Shown here piece by piece: positions 22,081 through 36,557 of a DNA stretch of 64,000 nucleotides (positions are counted from its first letter, which is position 1; every line of letters starts with the position of its first letter). The stretch comes from Torymus aiolomorphi (Eukaryota > Arthropoda > Insecta > Hymenoptera > Torymidae): assembly GCA_036365515.1 (NCBI GenBank), contig CM070877.1:10139101-10203100 (forward strand), in the 5' to 3' direction. The notes below the pieces were generated by a model. That model saw nothing but the letters and a program-made list of their open reading frames with translations, did no database searches and had not been told where the DNA came from. The position numbers were made by a program, and so were the translations under genes.

Positions 22081-25000
22081 AAATGTGGCGTCTGACGGCA
22101 CTAATGACGCATTGCTGATTAAATTAAGTTATCTAATTATAAATAGAATTTTCTTATTATAATTAAAACAATCCTTCGACTAAAAATAGGTAACCCATTT
22201 AATTTAACACAGCCAAGTTGACATCTTTTCTCATTATTATAGTCAACATAAAATTTAGTTCATTTCTTTAAAAACCATACAACCATAAAACCAAAATAAC
22301 CACATATACCGCGCCGGATATTCATCGAAATAACAATGTTACTTGTCGGCACCCGAGCGCATCACCTGGACAAAATCCGGAAATCTAAAAGCGCTAAAAT
22401 CCTACGTACGTACCCCGAGCATCACGTGAAATAGAGTTCGCGCGTCACATTCACGCGGCGCCGTGTGACGCGTCGAGTCGTCGCATGACGTCGTAAACCG
22501 ATGACGCGACGTATTTTTTTTTAACGCGTCATCGCGACGCAGCGCAAAATTTCGGCGCGCAAGCAGAGCCGAAAGTGGAGTGGAGCCGCCGACCGAGTTT
22601 AATAATAACGCGATAGTGGTGGAGATGAGACTTTTCGGCGTTATTGCGATTGGGTGGATCGATCGGTACTTATGAGGTTTGAAGATTTTTTAGGGTTTTT
22701 TTTTTGGGAGGGGGTGAATTTTGGATGATGAGAGCATGATATTGGTTGAATATCATTATTAGACTATCGATATATCTATAGTAATAGCTTTCGAAACCTT
22801 GCATGGGATATGTGGGGAATGATTGATTTGTAAAAGGATGAAATGTATATGTGGAATAGATAAAATTTTTTTTTCTCAGTGAGTGGAAGTTAATAAATAA
22901 CTTTATTTTCAACTTTGTCAATATAGTGGGGTAATTAAATGATATTAAGATATTAAAAGTCCAATGCTGTTATAGCGCGTGTTTAATTAAACTTTCATTC
23001 CCTGATAATACAATTTATTTGTAAATTATATGCAATTTATAAAGTCTCGTTATAATATTTTATCCGAAATTTCCATTACAAAGTTTTCAAAAAATTACGT
23101 TATAAAGCCACACATAATGCAGCTCATATTAGCGTATAAATGAAGTATGAAAACGCTAATGCAGAATAAATTGAGATTAATTTTACCTCGCGATGCAAAG
23201 ATAGCAATTTCACGTCATTATGCAAATTCAATTACCTTTTTCAAGTACTTTACGAGTTCCGCGCACTAAACGCACCTGTCAAGAACGATCGAGTTGCCAA
23301 AATATTTTTTTAATCGAAAAAAAGAACAGAACACCGAACGAAAATATCCAAATTTGATTGAAGATAAGAAAAAGTGTACACTATACATATATACGCATAT
23401 TATATCGTCGGCGCCATATCCTCGTAAAGTCCGAAAATGAATTCGAGCGAAAGGAAGCGCAGAGCGGAGGGGAGAAATTACGACGCGGCATATATAGAGG
23501 CGTATAGGATATGAAGAAAGGAGCGTTATTAAGTGCTGAAGTTTGCCGATATTTTTTTCCCCCGCCATATAGGCGGAAGTGAGTGAAATCCAACGAGATT
23601 CGAGGCGACGCTGTATACTTTCACGCACGAAGTAATGAATTGAGTTGGGCGCGGAATGGCTTTACGAGTGGCTTCTCACATTGATTGAACAAAATAAGCA
23701 AGTAACTTTTCATTAAAATGAAGAACTGAAAGTGACTTTCTGCATTCAAATTTTCGCGCCGATTTTTATGACCTATAACTTTAACGATTTATCAAAGATA
23801 TATCTTTGGCATTAAATTAATATAATTATTAAAAAAAAGTAATAATCAATTGATTGCTAGAACTAAAACGTTGAAAGTTAAATTAATTAAAATTAATATA
23901 GTATACGTATAAATGTTTAAATGTTTAAGCTTCTCATATGAATAAATAAATTTAAAAATAAGTTCTAGAATTGTAACTGAGAACGTACATTACTTTTTCC
24001 CATCTAAATAGAAAAAAACTATCTAAATAATAACCAAGACTCATGAATTCAAAACGAAACATCTAACAATAATAATTAACATTTCATCCCCCAACCTGCA
24101 ACCCCCTAAAAAAAAAAAGTTCCTGAATGGCCCCGTGGGTAACCGCAACGAAAGCAACCCAAACACACAGGCGTCCCGACGGCAACGAAGACTAATGGCG
24201 TCGGTAAAAAAGAACTCGGGAGTTGAATAAGACGTCCGCCGTAAAGTCTCTCCTCTTCGGCCCCCAAGAGGCTCGTACGAGGCTCGTGTGGGTCTCAAAT
24301 ATTGATAAAACTATGATGGAATTGCCGCCACCGTGGCGCTGTGACCTACTTCTACTCTCAAAGGGGGGCGAAAAGTTTTCGCAGGCGGAATAAAAGTGGC
24401 TGAATGCGCGTCGTGAAATTTTGATGTAACTATATACGGTACCGCTGTCTGTACATATACATATATATCTTCTTTCTGAGTTTCAAATTTACTCTATATC
24501 CACCCGAGTGATATTGCTTATGAAATTTCAAAAACTCTTTTTGAGAAGTGTACTAGTACATATAGTTATATTATTTGTGTTCCCTTCTTAAAAAAGTGAT
24601 GACCGGAAGAAGTGAAGCCTCTATAGACTTGATCTGTGAGTGGCTCTTGAATAAAAGACATGAGAATTTAAAATTAAATGTGCATTTTTATTTGATAATT
24701 AGGCATTATTTATTGGAATATTTATTAGAATGAAAATGATTAAAGTGAAAAGTATTAAATAATTAATAATCAAATTAATGTTGGTTTCAGCTTAAAAAAA
24801 TAAATAACATGTTTCAATTATTTGTTAAAGTGATGGCCAGAAGTAGAAAAGTATTTCAAAACACAATACGATTAGTTATTGAATTGCACGGTAAAATTCA
24901 AAACAATAAGCAATGTTTTAATCTTAGAAGAATTAATTATGTTAATATTAGAATAAATTATGTTAATATTATGTTCAGATTGTTTATTTAATACTTCACA

Positions 25001-28000
25001 AAAAAAAAAATATTCGAATAAGCTTATAGTTTCTAGCCTCAAAATGTTGTATAAGAGTAAATGTACTACATTATATCAATTATTAAAGGTGCATCAAAAT
25101 TAAAAGAAAAAGATTTCCGGCTTATAAGGAATAAATTATTCTTTACATGTTTAATAAAAAAAAGTACATAGAGCGCACGCAGCGCGCATGGATTTGACTA
25201 TAGTATACTATAATATGTGTTATGTGTTATAACGCATATAGTTATATTATTTCTTTTTTTGGTAGTGACAAACTTTATTTGCCAATAATTAGTGGTTATT
25301 AACGATTCGGCTGCGTAAATTTACAGTTTACTCGCAGCTTTGACGTTTAAATACCGTCTACAATCAGCCACCATAAACGTCACTCACAGCGCAGTAACTA
25401 TCGACCAGCGGCTAGAAAATATAATAACAATAAACCTGCAAATTAAAATACCACCGCGCGGACAAAGAGCGCAAATTTCCGACACTCGGTGCACTTTTCC
25501 CCACCGTTTATGCGTTTTTTACGTGTGCGCTCGCGTCTTTCACGTCGCATCAAAACTGGAAGAAAAGAGTGGACTTTTTACTTATAAGTATAAACACAAT
25601 ACGCATGCGCGCAGTATATGCGCCGGTCATTTGCATAATAAAATGAGCTAAAACTTTCATCGCGCGCTTTGTCACCCGGCCCGTAATGCCGGGAATTAGG
25701 TGTTCGAAAACGTTGTTTGCATGAACATACATAGTAGTACGTATAATGCATACTAGCGGTAAAAAGCCACCGCCGCAGGTTTACGCGCGCGAGCGCGTGT
25801 TCGTTTACAGTTCGCGCATGCGCGGCCAGGAGAAATTGGTTTTGTACACGTCTTTACAGCGTCGTTAAACCGAAGATTCCCATATATACCACAAATAAAC
25901 GAAACCCGTAATAGTAATAATAATGATAACAATAACGATCCAGCCAATCTAATTGAAAATTCACGAGGGCACGTATAGTCCCGACACAGCGCGGCATTAT
26001 CATAATAATGGAGAGAGAGAATGAATTAGCCTCGCATCAGCGTCGTCGTCGTCGTCTCTGCGATCGAACGAGTTCGTGATGCTATTTCGCGCGCATTGTG
26101 CTCGTGTTTTCTTCGCGCGGTCACGTCGCGCGGGCTCCGCCCCCCTCGATCGTGAATGAGAGGATAGAGGCGAGAGGCCGATGTCGGGAAAAAGGCATTG
26201 TTGCGACGAATGCGGGTGTAACGGGACCGCGCCCGCGCGCCTGTCGTATAACGAGGAGCAGGTGGATTGGTATATAGCGAGCTTCGTTGTCGTGGGTTGG
26301 TTGATTGTGATTGTTATAGATTTCGAAAGGTTGGCTGGATTGTTGTGTGTCTATATAGGAGCAGAAGTTGTGCTGTTTTATGGAGGTTACCTATATTAAG
26401 TTGGTGAAATTCGTTTGAGGTGATTGAAAGCCAACTGAAACTAGCAATGATTTCATACGTTCGGATGTATCTAGTGTATTTTTTATTGGAAAGGGGAAAT
26501 TATCGTTCAACATTAATATTTTACTGCGAAAGATTGAAAAGTAGCATCAATTTTATAGTTTTATTTGGGTTGTGTACGAAGAATTATATAGGATGTAACT
26601 AGAAAATTTTTTATAGTTTCACGCTTACATTTAAGGAAAACTGAAAAAATTGTGTAGATCTCTACGATACTGGTATCGTCATTTTATTAATTTTCTCTAA
26701 TTCTAGAGATTTAAAAAGAAAGGGCTTGATAATAAACAGAATAATTTCGAAACTCGAATATAACAAAATCTAGTAAATCGAACGACTTCAATTTTTAAAC
26801 AACCGTTTTTGAAAAAGCTTCTAAACTCTCCAGAAATATGTAAAATGCCGATCCCCTTAAAATTATCACCAAATAAGATTATTAGGAGCCACACCGCACA
26901 CACTAAACCTCTAAATAAATCAGAAAAATTCCAAAAGAACTCCGAATAAACATCCAACGCAATCCCCTCCAGTACCCGCATCGCGTGCTCAAAGATTCTT
27001 CGAAACTCTCGCAGCAACTCCCGCAACCGTCGAAGTACACACAGCGAGCTAAACAAGCGCAACTCTCTCTCTGTAACTCTTCGACCCCCGCCGATGAATC
27101 ATTAAAAGACTCGACGCAACCTCCCTCGCAATTTCCCGACGCTGACGACGACACGGCGGCAATCCGCTTTCGCGGAAGAAGCGCAGCATCACGCGCGCGG
27201 AATTCCTTTGAAAGTCGGCTTATAGGGCCCATTGTTTTGCGAGCGCCTTTGAGCTCGAGTACGTGCTGCATATAGCGAAGTCGTGTCGAGGCTCGGGAAG
27301 TTGGCGAAAATGGGTGCGGGAATATGGTTGTTGTTGAAAATGGAGTGCGAAGAGGAACGGTAATGTGTATGTGTGGGGTTAGAATGTCGTGCTGAGGGAT
27401 TCGTAGGAAATAAGAAGAAGTGTATAAAAGTGGATGGTATATTACAATGTAATTTAATTTTGTGAAATCTATGGGTTTAGATTTCGCGCTTTTATTAAAG
27501 AGAAAAGGGATTATAAACCCATACGGCGATAAAGTCACATATATATCAAATAATAGACGGAGATTATAATCTTTCATCTCGAGTTTTACTCTTTTTTTAT
27601 TCTCGTCGTAAGAGCTAGGCGAGGCCAGATTAATATAAACACCGTATTTAGTTCCGCGAATCCGCGATTTTTATCAACCCACGCGACTGTACATCCCAAG
27701 CTATTCGAAATTACAAATAGTTCGTTTAAAATTATTTATTACCCGTGAATAATAACGGAATATACAAGCGACAGACGCGCGCGAAGCTACGAATAATATT
27801 TATTATGGGCGCACGCCGCGTGTTTTCACTTTGGCTCAAGGCTATCAAAAATCCCGCGAATTATTAATTTGTTAATGAAAGCTATCATTGTGCGCGTTCG
27901 TTTCGTTTCCGCGGCGCTTATACACACTCGTGCCTTTATTTATTAGTTAAAATTTTAGGTTGGAAAAAAAAAGAAAAGAAACACTAATTACGCGTCTTCT

Positions 28001-29795
28001 CTTCTTCCCGACGAAAATCATGACAACTCGCTATAATCAACTCGCCGCGTCTACAACGGCTCGCGTGGGGAACTTTTTACCCGCCCGTCAAACCTATAAG
28101 TCTCCTCTTCCGCGAGAGCCGCGCCGCGCAATTACCGCCAACGCCTCGCGCGCGCGAGTTCAGCGCATAGGTCAGCGCATGCGCAGTGAGAGAAATTGTC
28201 AGCGGTGATGCGGTTTTCATCGGAGAATACTTTACGGCCGGATCGTTTGATAAAATCGAGAATTTGAAAAATATTGTCGAGTTACGTTGTTTACGGCCCG
28301 GGGCCGCGTTAGCATATATATATTTAGACGCGCGGTTTCGGCAGATTTACGCGAGGAAATTTTTGCAAGTAGCGATAAATTTCGCATGCATCGGGAGGAA
28401 GGAATAAAGTGACGGGGTTCGCTGGAAAATTATTTTATTCGTACGTGAAATGTTAAAGCAATTTTTATAGAAAATATTACGCGTGGTTAATACTGCATCT
28501 GATTTCTATGTTCAACTATAATTTCATCGTTTATTATTATTATATAAATTTTAAATTTATGTTTTTTATAATTCTCCTTCGAAGTTATCGTGTCATTTGC
28601 ATATCATTACCACTATAAGCACGTGTACCAACGCGCCAAGAAATAACCGTCAACAAATATATAAATTTATCGTTAACATATCATTCTTTTCCTCGTGCCT
28701 TTTCCAACCGTTTCACCGTATATCTCGCAAAACTAACACACTTCGTCATCCCAACAGCGAATTTTCCACAAATCGATTACACACGCACACACCAGCACTT
28801 TTACTTGCAAAGGAATTAAAAATTTTAGCCGAGAGCTGACAATCGGGTGATGAACGACGACACTCCTCGGGTGCGCGCGCAATCGATGATCACGCGGATG
28901 AAATTTAAGCAAAGGTAAACGCGAAAGGAGGCAAGAGACGATTGATGAGCGACGCGGAGATCGATTGACTGTACATGCCGACCCCCCGCCTGCGAGTCTA
29001 TTTTCTCACGGGTGATGGTTGGATGTTTTGGCGGGGAGTTATGTGGGGACAAAAGGAGGGATTTTTAAGGGAATGTATATGTAGGTGTAGGTATAATTGG
29101 GGCAATGTTAATAAGGTAGGTTCTTTAAATTACTATTGATGGTAGAAGTATACTGAAAGATGAAAACACAAGAAAAAAAAAAGTTTTTTTGCGAACGAGG
29201 GTACGAGGAAAACGTATCAAAGTATAGAGATGTAATAGATAAACGTATGGAATTTTCGAAAACGTGGGTAATTTTTGCAAAGTATACGTTAAACCGTTCA
29301 TCTAGCTGGAGGATATATTTATATCTAGAATCATCTTAAACAAGTCGGCGTGGTATACCGTATGTAGTTGTTTCACGGAATATGGGCTTATTATTATTGT
29401 CAATCACGAAATTTCGAAAAATTTTAAAAACGACTGTATCCAATAAAATACATAAATTTGAAATAATTTTGACTCGAGTTTTCTAAAGATTTATCAAAAA
29501 GAAATAGGTAAGATTTTCAAAGTATAAACAAACATTTTTTCTAATTACAAGTATTATTACTAAGGAATTGTCTCTCGACTATAATAACAAACTCTGCCCG
29601 TGCAAATTATCGAGCCAATTTCTCGCGCTTTGCGTATAAAAACTTCTTCTTTATTTTTTCTCGCAAAACCCTATGGAGACCAAGCTACACGCGGCAGTTT
29701 CTTATTTACACCGTGGGAACCGTCATCCGCGCGCATATAAATATTATTCGGAGAGACGCCGGAGTTTTAATTTTTTTTCTTTTTTCATTACTCAC
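22081..29795. other. Intronic stretch with many skewed islands, no gene
   Basis: Islands lie near 22.45, 24.2, 25.5-25.8, 26.15, 27.15, 28.1 and 28.9 kb. TGCGCATGCGC-like palindromes at about 25815 and 28177 resemble NRF-1 sites. AT-rich DNA separates the islands. A minus-strand GTGAGT at 25387-25382 lacks an upstream open ATG frame. Confidence 0.45.
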
Positions 29796-29882
29796 GATTA
29801 CGTGGAAGAAAAGTTTGTTGTTGTTCACTCGCTCCGCGCGATTCTGCGCTAGAGATATTCTCTAATGACGCAAACGTACCTG
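29796..29882 (-). promoter_or_regulatory. orb2: Recursive splice site RP2 with an 84-nt in-frame exon candidate
   Basis: The minus strand has a pyrimidine-rich tract (TTTTCTCTTTCC), then GTTGCAG, then GTACGTTTGCG, with the junction at 29879/29880. The downstream donor GTGAGT at 29795-29790 closes an 84-nt segment. It is open in the orb2 phase, starting TFASLENISSAESRGASEQQ. It shares with RP1 the words GTTGCAGGTACGTTT at the acceptor and AATCGTGAGTAA at the donor. This is near the middle of the giant intron. It may serve as a ratchet point or as a 28-residue cassette exon. Confidence 0.6.
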
Positions 29883-30702
29883 CAACGGAAAGAGAAAATT
29901 TACGTTATTAAACTGCACAATAAAGTATTGTGTTATATATTGTTATTTGTGTGTGTGTGTGTGTGGGGGGGGGGGGGTGCAATCTCGTATGCAAAGTAAA
30001 CACCATTGAATGTAATTTCGCCGATAAAACAAACCAATTATACCATCGAGGTAGAGAGTATCGGCTGGTAAATATACATTTCCCGCGGTGATACTACTTT
30101 TATATAACGTTAAATAAAATCCATTTAGACCACGAGCATCATTCGGATAAACAAACTTTTCATTACGCTAATGAAATATATCCCCCGCGGTAATAATTCA
30201 TCGCGTGTAAAATCCTTTAAAAGCCACAAAAACCATCTTAATACGAACGCGCATTAGAAAGGTTCACTATATTCGTGCGCTCGAAATTTATACACACACA
30301 CCCGTTAAATTTTCTCACTTATTAATGGAAATCGCGCGGCGATAATAATTCATCCCGCTTTTCCGCGTATATATAATCGAATCGAAAGAAGTGCGCACGC
30401 GAGCCGAAACCTGATCCGCCCGGGGCGGGATAATTCGCGGCCGAGAAAGTGCATCGGTATATTTTGGGAATTAAGGCTTTGCAATGATTTATCGGCCGTT
30501 GCGGCGTGTAAGTTGGCAGGTCGGAGGCGTTCGGGGGACTTGGAATTTCGGTAATTGGGTTAAAAGTATGAGAATGATTTTACTTATTTTCGGTAAGGTG
30601 GATTCCATAATTTTACTCGGTATGATTATTTAAGATTGTATACGGTTCTCTTTATTTAATAATCTTTTAATCTGATATTACATACAGGCATTTTAATGAA
30701 GC
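29883..30702. other. Intronic stretch with a GT/poly-G microsatellite
   Basis: TG repeats followed by a G run lie at about 29949-29977. A CpG-rich island lies at 30.4-30.55 kb. No gene seen. Confidence 0.45.
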
Positions 30703-30908
30703 ACGCGGAGAAACATTTTGTAGTAAAAATTACTATATGTTTTATAGTAAACATGGGACAGAATCATTTTCTTACCAGAAATTACTACAATTATAGCAAA
30801 AATTACAAAATAATAGCAATTTTCATAATACTATAAAGTGTAGCAATTCTCATGAAAATATGAGTATGTCCCATGTATGTAATTTTGACTACAACATTTT
30901 TCGTATAG
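30703..30908. mobile_element. Short TIR element with AGTAAAAATTACT motifs
   Basis: The left end ACGCGGAGAAACATTTTGTAG is mirrored imperfectly by CTACAACATTTTTCGT at the right. CATGGGACA is also mirrored by TGTCCCATG inside. TAGTAAAAATTACTATA-type words repeat through it and recur in the elements near 11.99, 38.2 and 49.4 kb, suggesting one related family. Confidence 0.55.
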
Positions 30909-33900
30909 CTAAAAAATAGCACAAAACTGGTAGGAAAATCTCTTAGTTCATAATTTTCATGAAGGTTATTGATCAATATGAAAAAAGACATTTTCTTATT
31001 CAGCCCCTCCAACAAATTTTAAATATCTAAACAAAGTCTCGAACCCAACAAGACCTGTCCAACAAAAGATACTTTTACCTAAACCCTCGAGTATATCTTA
31101 AAAATGCCCACCTACAACCATCCTTCGCCGTAAAGAAAAGAAAAATCCGCATCTTCACACCTCGGGTCGCGAAGACGTGTCGCGTCCAGGCGCCGAATTA
31201 ATTAAGCGAATCCTGAATGTACTCGCCGCGCGTGCGGAAGGAAGCGAGAGAGAGAGAGGGAGGCAGGAAAAAAGTAGAAAAAGAAAGACGAGATATTGAA
31301 AGGCGCTGCGGCTCCTCCAGACGCGCGCTCATTAACTTCTCGCGCGAGCGCGGGCTTATTAAGGGCCCGCGTCCGCGCGCACGTAATTACAAAGATTTTC
31401 TCTCTGTCTGTGTGAGCTTTTAATTATCTTCTCGTATATATATACGCGCGAGTCGCCAAGGGCCAGCGGCTCGTAATTATGCGACAAATTGAATGCACTT
31501 GCGGTAATTAATGTATAATGCGACAGTAGTGCGGTTTGAGCCTTAGATAGGTTGATGAACTTTTTTGGGGGTCGTTCAAGTTTGACGTAGTAGGTTGTAA
31601 TGATTCCAGATGATCTCAAGTGGTTGGGGAGAAGCTTTCGATTGATAAAATTCATTAACAATTATACTTAAAATTCTAATTTATAAAGAATTGTTCTTTC
31701 AGTTTCCGGATAACTATACATACCAGAAGAAAAATTGATCTTTCATACCGCATTTTCAAGTTTTTTCTGAGAACAAATGCTTTCTTTTCCGAATACCAAC
31801 ACTAACAATATTTCTGAAATTTATTGGAATGTTTCTCAACGTAAAATAGAATATCAAAAACTGCTTGTAAAACTACTTCTGCGAATGCTTCTATAAGGAA
31901 TCTCATTCATCCCACTTACAAAGAACACATAATTATACCGAAAGGATCAAATTTGAATACGCATTTTCCATCTCTATAAATTTCGATTTTCGTCACAGCA
32001 ACTGCAAAGCATTTCCAGACACAACATCACACGAATTTTTCAAATGTTTCTCTCCTTTATCTCATCCATAAATTTGCACAATCTCCCGAACTGCTCGACG
32101 CGGCGCAAGATTTACGGCACTGCAGCAGCTCATCCCGCGAAGAAGCTACAGCGTGCAAACACGAACCCCCATAAACAAATCGGCAGCGCGGCATCAGAAA
32201 TCAATGCCTCATTGTATTCAAATCTTTCTCCTTTCGCGCAAAATCTTAATACAGCGATCGACAAGTGTAGTACGTATATACCTGCCTGCCTGCTAAATCG
32301 AGCGGACAAAAATTACGGCTTTCCGCGAGCGTTTAATATTCATCGCGGCATTACGAGGCAAATCGATTCTCTCTCCCCCTCTCTCTCTCTCTCTCTCTCG
32401 CTGAAGTGAGCTCGCTCGTGTTAAAAATGGGATCAATTTCTCCGCGTACACGTGGCGAATCTGATTTGACTTCGTACGGCTTTTTTTCGCGACTCACATT
32501 ACTATCCGTGATATAATCGATGTACAGCCTTTTAAGAGTTGTAGGAAGAGGAAGAAGTTGGTCTGTGTGTATATAAGGGTGAATGTGGAAGTTTAAAAAG
32601 GTTGAGGAATTCTGGTTTTTCAATATTTTTTTTGTAATGGATTTAGTATAAGTATTAGTGTACTTATATAAATTTTGGAAGAGTAGGAAACTGAAAGTGA
32701 GAAATTTTTCAAAATACATTGCTAATAATATATGCTGATATTAATTGGTTTCTATAATCTCTAACATTATCTTTATCACATATATCATTTACCTATCAAG
32801 TGAATGTGTCTGAAGTTTGCAACGTTGGAGTGCAACGAAATAAAAAAAATTCATTTTACTCCAAAATTATACTAATTAATATGAATTTTACGTGTAGATT
32901 TAGTGTTTTATAGTATAAAATGACTTTATGACAAAGGTTTAGATAAAATTTCGATTGTTCAATAACGCTAACCAATCGTAAAAAATTATTTCGTTGCAGT
33001 ATTCCATCGATGCAAACTTCAGAGCCATTCAAGTGAACTATACCTTACCATCGATAAATCAATCAAGGTATCGAACAAAACACTTTTTTCATTATCCAGT
33101 CAAACCCCATAATGTCTCCTCATCGGCACGACTTAACCTCACCTCCTTCCACTATATCCCAACCACATGCAAAAAAAAAGCTCAAAGCCCACTTACAATT
33201 TTCCCTCGCATCTCAATCACTCTCGATCAAACCACACCGCATCGTCTCTTCTCGCGCGGCCCCCACTCAATTATCAATTACACAAACAAAGTAGCGTCTC
33301 CGCACATGCCGCGCGCGCACCTTTCACTCGTCTCCGCGCGAGAAACAGGGAAGAGCAGCGAAACTTTCCTCTCCTCCCGCGTATAGGGACGCGCGTCAAA
33401 ACGATCCGTTATCATAATCTCATTACGCGTAGATATATACTGTATACGCGCACGCGCGTGCATCCTATTAGCCATAATTGAATTTCGCAACTCCCCGCGC
33501 ACGAACAATTTGTTGTAGATTGCCATGGCGCGCGTGCGCGGCTTCGACTTTAATCGCGTAAGAAGATAACTGGCGTGTATGTGTGTGTGTGTGTGTTTGA
33601 TTTTGATAGTTTGGAAGTGTGAAGACTGATTTGCAAATTAATAGGGAAAATTGGGCGGTGATGTGGGTATGACGTGAGTTGTGGGGGAAGGGCGAGGAGT
33701 GTAAACTATGGTGGGGAATGATAAAATACTGCGATAAAAGTTGCCGGAAAATTGGTAGTAAAGTGTTTAGCTAAAACGTGTCATTAAGACAAATATGCAA
33801 ATGTATAACGGCAATTTCTTGGAAATATCCTGTGTACACTAGATACATATTTGAGGTTATAGTCATAGCTTTATTTAATGGTTTTACTGATCATTCTAAA

Positions 33901-36135
33901 CGATAAGGTAATTAAATTCAAAATAAAAATATTTTTATCTTCGAAATCTATACCCACATCTAAAAAAAAGACCCTGGAATTCGCTATTTTATTGCACTTC
34001 ACCTTTCGAACCATCACCCATTACTCCAACCAAAAAAAAAATACCATACCGATTTCGCTCTTACCATAAATTCCGCACATATCATTCGCTCCTTGCGCCA
34101 AACGAACCCAAACATTATACACCTATACAAATGCTCGCAAAAAACTCTCTTCCCATAGCTGACTATATATATATCCATACGTGCGTGGCGGCGGCTGTAA
34201 ACAGTGCAAAAAGCGCGCCAACCCAGCGAACGTAAAAATCTCCGCAGGCAGCCTAACGATCTTAGCGCCGCGCGTTAATTGCGGTGTGTACGTATCTCCG
34301 TTTAATTTAATTACGCGCCGGCTCCGTTTTCAAATAAGGCGCCCACGCGCGCCTCGCGTTTATATATACAGCCGCGTGTACGTATGTATAGGTACTGCTG
34401 CTACCGAGAGTAGAAAGTTGAGAAGATCGCGCGCAGTGCACCGTTGTGTTGGGATCTCGTTGTTTTGGATGACTGGGGCTGTTAGGGTGATGAAGCGGAC
34501 TGGAATTGTTTGGTTTTTGGAGTTGAAATGAAATGTGGCTTTTGTTGGGAAGAGAATAATCGTGTTGAATATTATTTTTGAATGATTATTATATTACTAC
34601 TCGGTACCACATAATATATGGAATTCGAAAACATTTATCAAATTTGACAACAAACGCTTCAAAATATCAAGAAAATAAAATAACGTAAAAATCCCTATAT
34701 ATAAACTCTCTACTTCTGACACAACAATACTCGCCTCTTATGCGCGCGTTTAATGCTGTTTAGACCCACACCGCAGGCATCCTCCCCATAAATAACAAGA
34801 CAAATTAGACATCATCATCGTCGTCATCATCATCATCGGAGGCGCACAACAAAGCGACGTAACCTTCGCTCTTTCTCTCTTACGCGCGCGTGCTTGAATC
34901 CCACGAATAACTCGCGCATTTGCCACTCAAACGACGCATTGAGATGTCGAAAGCGCGTCGCAGTCGTCTAAGAGGAAAAGCTGCGTTCCATTCCGAAAAG
35001 GCGATTCGTCATCGTACAGTTGCGGCCGTTATTAATACGCGCCCGTGTGTGCAGTAAGTATACGAAGGCTATTATTATACACACGCGGACGCACGTGGAG
35101 AGGATTCGGCCACCGCGCTGGAGTTTCGCGCGGTTGCGCAATCGAATCGGCTCGGATCGTGTCGCGGTTCGGTCGTTTGGATGATGCAGCTCGTTTGTTT
35201 GGAATATACGGTATCGTCGAAGACTCAAAGATGCGAGTTGAACGGATGTTTGATAAACGCGTATACTTTAAAAATTGAAGGTGAATTTATAGTCGGAAAT
35301 AGCCGTTTCACGTAGGACCATAAAGTATTCTTGCTCGATGAGTATTAATAGTCGCGGTAGAATGTTTTTCACAGTAAATCAAATTTTAGATCGAGATATA
35401 TTTAACGGTCATGGAAAATCGCGTAAGATATGAGGAAATCCAGAAAAAATTTCAACTTAATTCGTGTCCCCAAAACCGATCAAAATTTTTTTTGAAAGCA
35501 CACCTTGTGGAGGCGGTTTTTCTTCTTTCTTATGTCACAAAATATACGGGGGACATAGTGTACAATAAAAAACGTCTTTGTCTCACGTTTTTTTCGAAGG
35601 TTGAAATTTTTCAAGAAAATGGCAAAAAAGCTCTTTTCTTTAAACCTCAGTAATTTAGTCCAGAACCGATCCACTTAAAGTTCAAAAAAGAAATTGGAAC
35701 TAGAAAGAAAAAGCTTTCATTCCCTTTTTTAAAAATTAAAAAATGTCGATTCCTTCAAAAGTTACAAGCGGGTTGAAAATGAACGTCGAAAAGGCATAAA
35801 AATGCACAAATCGCAGGAACGGTAATAATTACTAAGTTCGCTATAGTAATGGAGCGACAGACTTATATTCTGAGCCTATTTAGTCTACTTTCAGTAATTA
35901 TTAATATGACATTGACGAAAAATTAATATAAATGGTTATAAAATTTACTATGTTAGTCTGGCAAAAATGTAGACATACAAGAATTAATATAATATGAAAT
36001 AACTTTTAGTTCATATTTTGTTAAATTTTACAAGAAGTTATTATAAATTATACTATATAATACATCGTAAATTTCAGACATTTTAATAATTGACAGAAGG
36101 TACAAGAAGTTTTACAAGCCAACATAGTAAAAATT
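30909..36135. other. Intronic stretch with islands and degenerate repeats
   Basis: Islands lie near 31.3, 32.2, 33.4, 34.3 and 35.1 kb. A CT run lies at 32381-32399 and CAT/CGT triplets at about 34812-34840. From 35.4 to 35.7 kb a segment resembles part of the 18.85-kb foldback arm. From 35.8 to 36.1 kb are fragments of the AGTAATTT-type repeats. No gene seen. Confidence 0.45.
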
Positions 36136-36557
36136 GCTAATGGCTGCAGTCGTCGAGTCAACATAACCCCAAGCTGTAGCACATATTATAGACGAGTCGA
36201 AACATCGTACGCGTAAGAGCACGTATTGGCGCAGCGATAAGAGCGCGGCTTCTGGCTCAGCAAGCTAGGGTTTCGATTCCCCCTCACTGCAGATTTTTTT
36301 CAAGTTTTTAAAATTTATTTCCGATTTAATAAATATAAGCTGAATTAATAAGGTAAAAAAATGAGCTCGGTAAAGTAGGCTGCGAAAACATTTTTTTCTT
36401 TATGGATTTTCCACTTAACTTTCCAGTACAGTAAAATTTGACAGAAAACATTGTAAAATTTAATACAATTCAACTCTGTCGTTCTATTCCCACACAACAT
36501 ATAGTAAATTTTCATAGATGATTTAATAATTTTCCGTAGAACATTTTTTTCCGTGTA
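36136..36557 (+). mobile_element. Family B repeat with tRNA-like segment, + copy
   Basis: This sequence, from GCTAATGGCTGCAGTCGTCG to an end reading CCGTGTA, recurs in reverse complement at 46293-46610. It includes a tRNA-like segment at about 36228-36293 (TTGGCGCAGCGATAAGAGCG, then AGGGTTTCGATTCC). The opposite-strand copy keeps the more canonical GGGTTCGATTCC. The distal part has ATTTTACAATG-type words. Its left limit is uncertain. No coding capacity. Confidence 0.65.

Noticed and set aside
26903..27577. 224-codon minus-strand frame
   Set aside because: Composition follows the island there; no domain, splice context or start signal supports it.
32275..32295. CAG/GTATAT on the minus strand, ratchet-like
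   Set aside because: It is a CAGG repeat with no pyrimidine tract and a poor donor.
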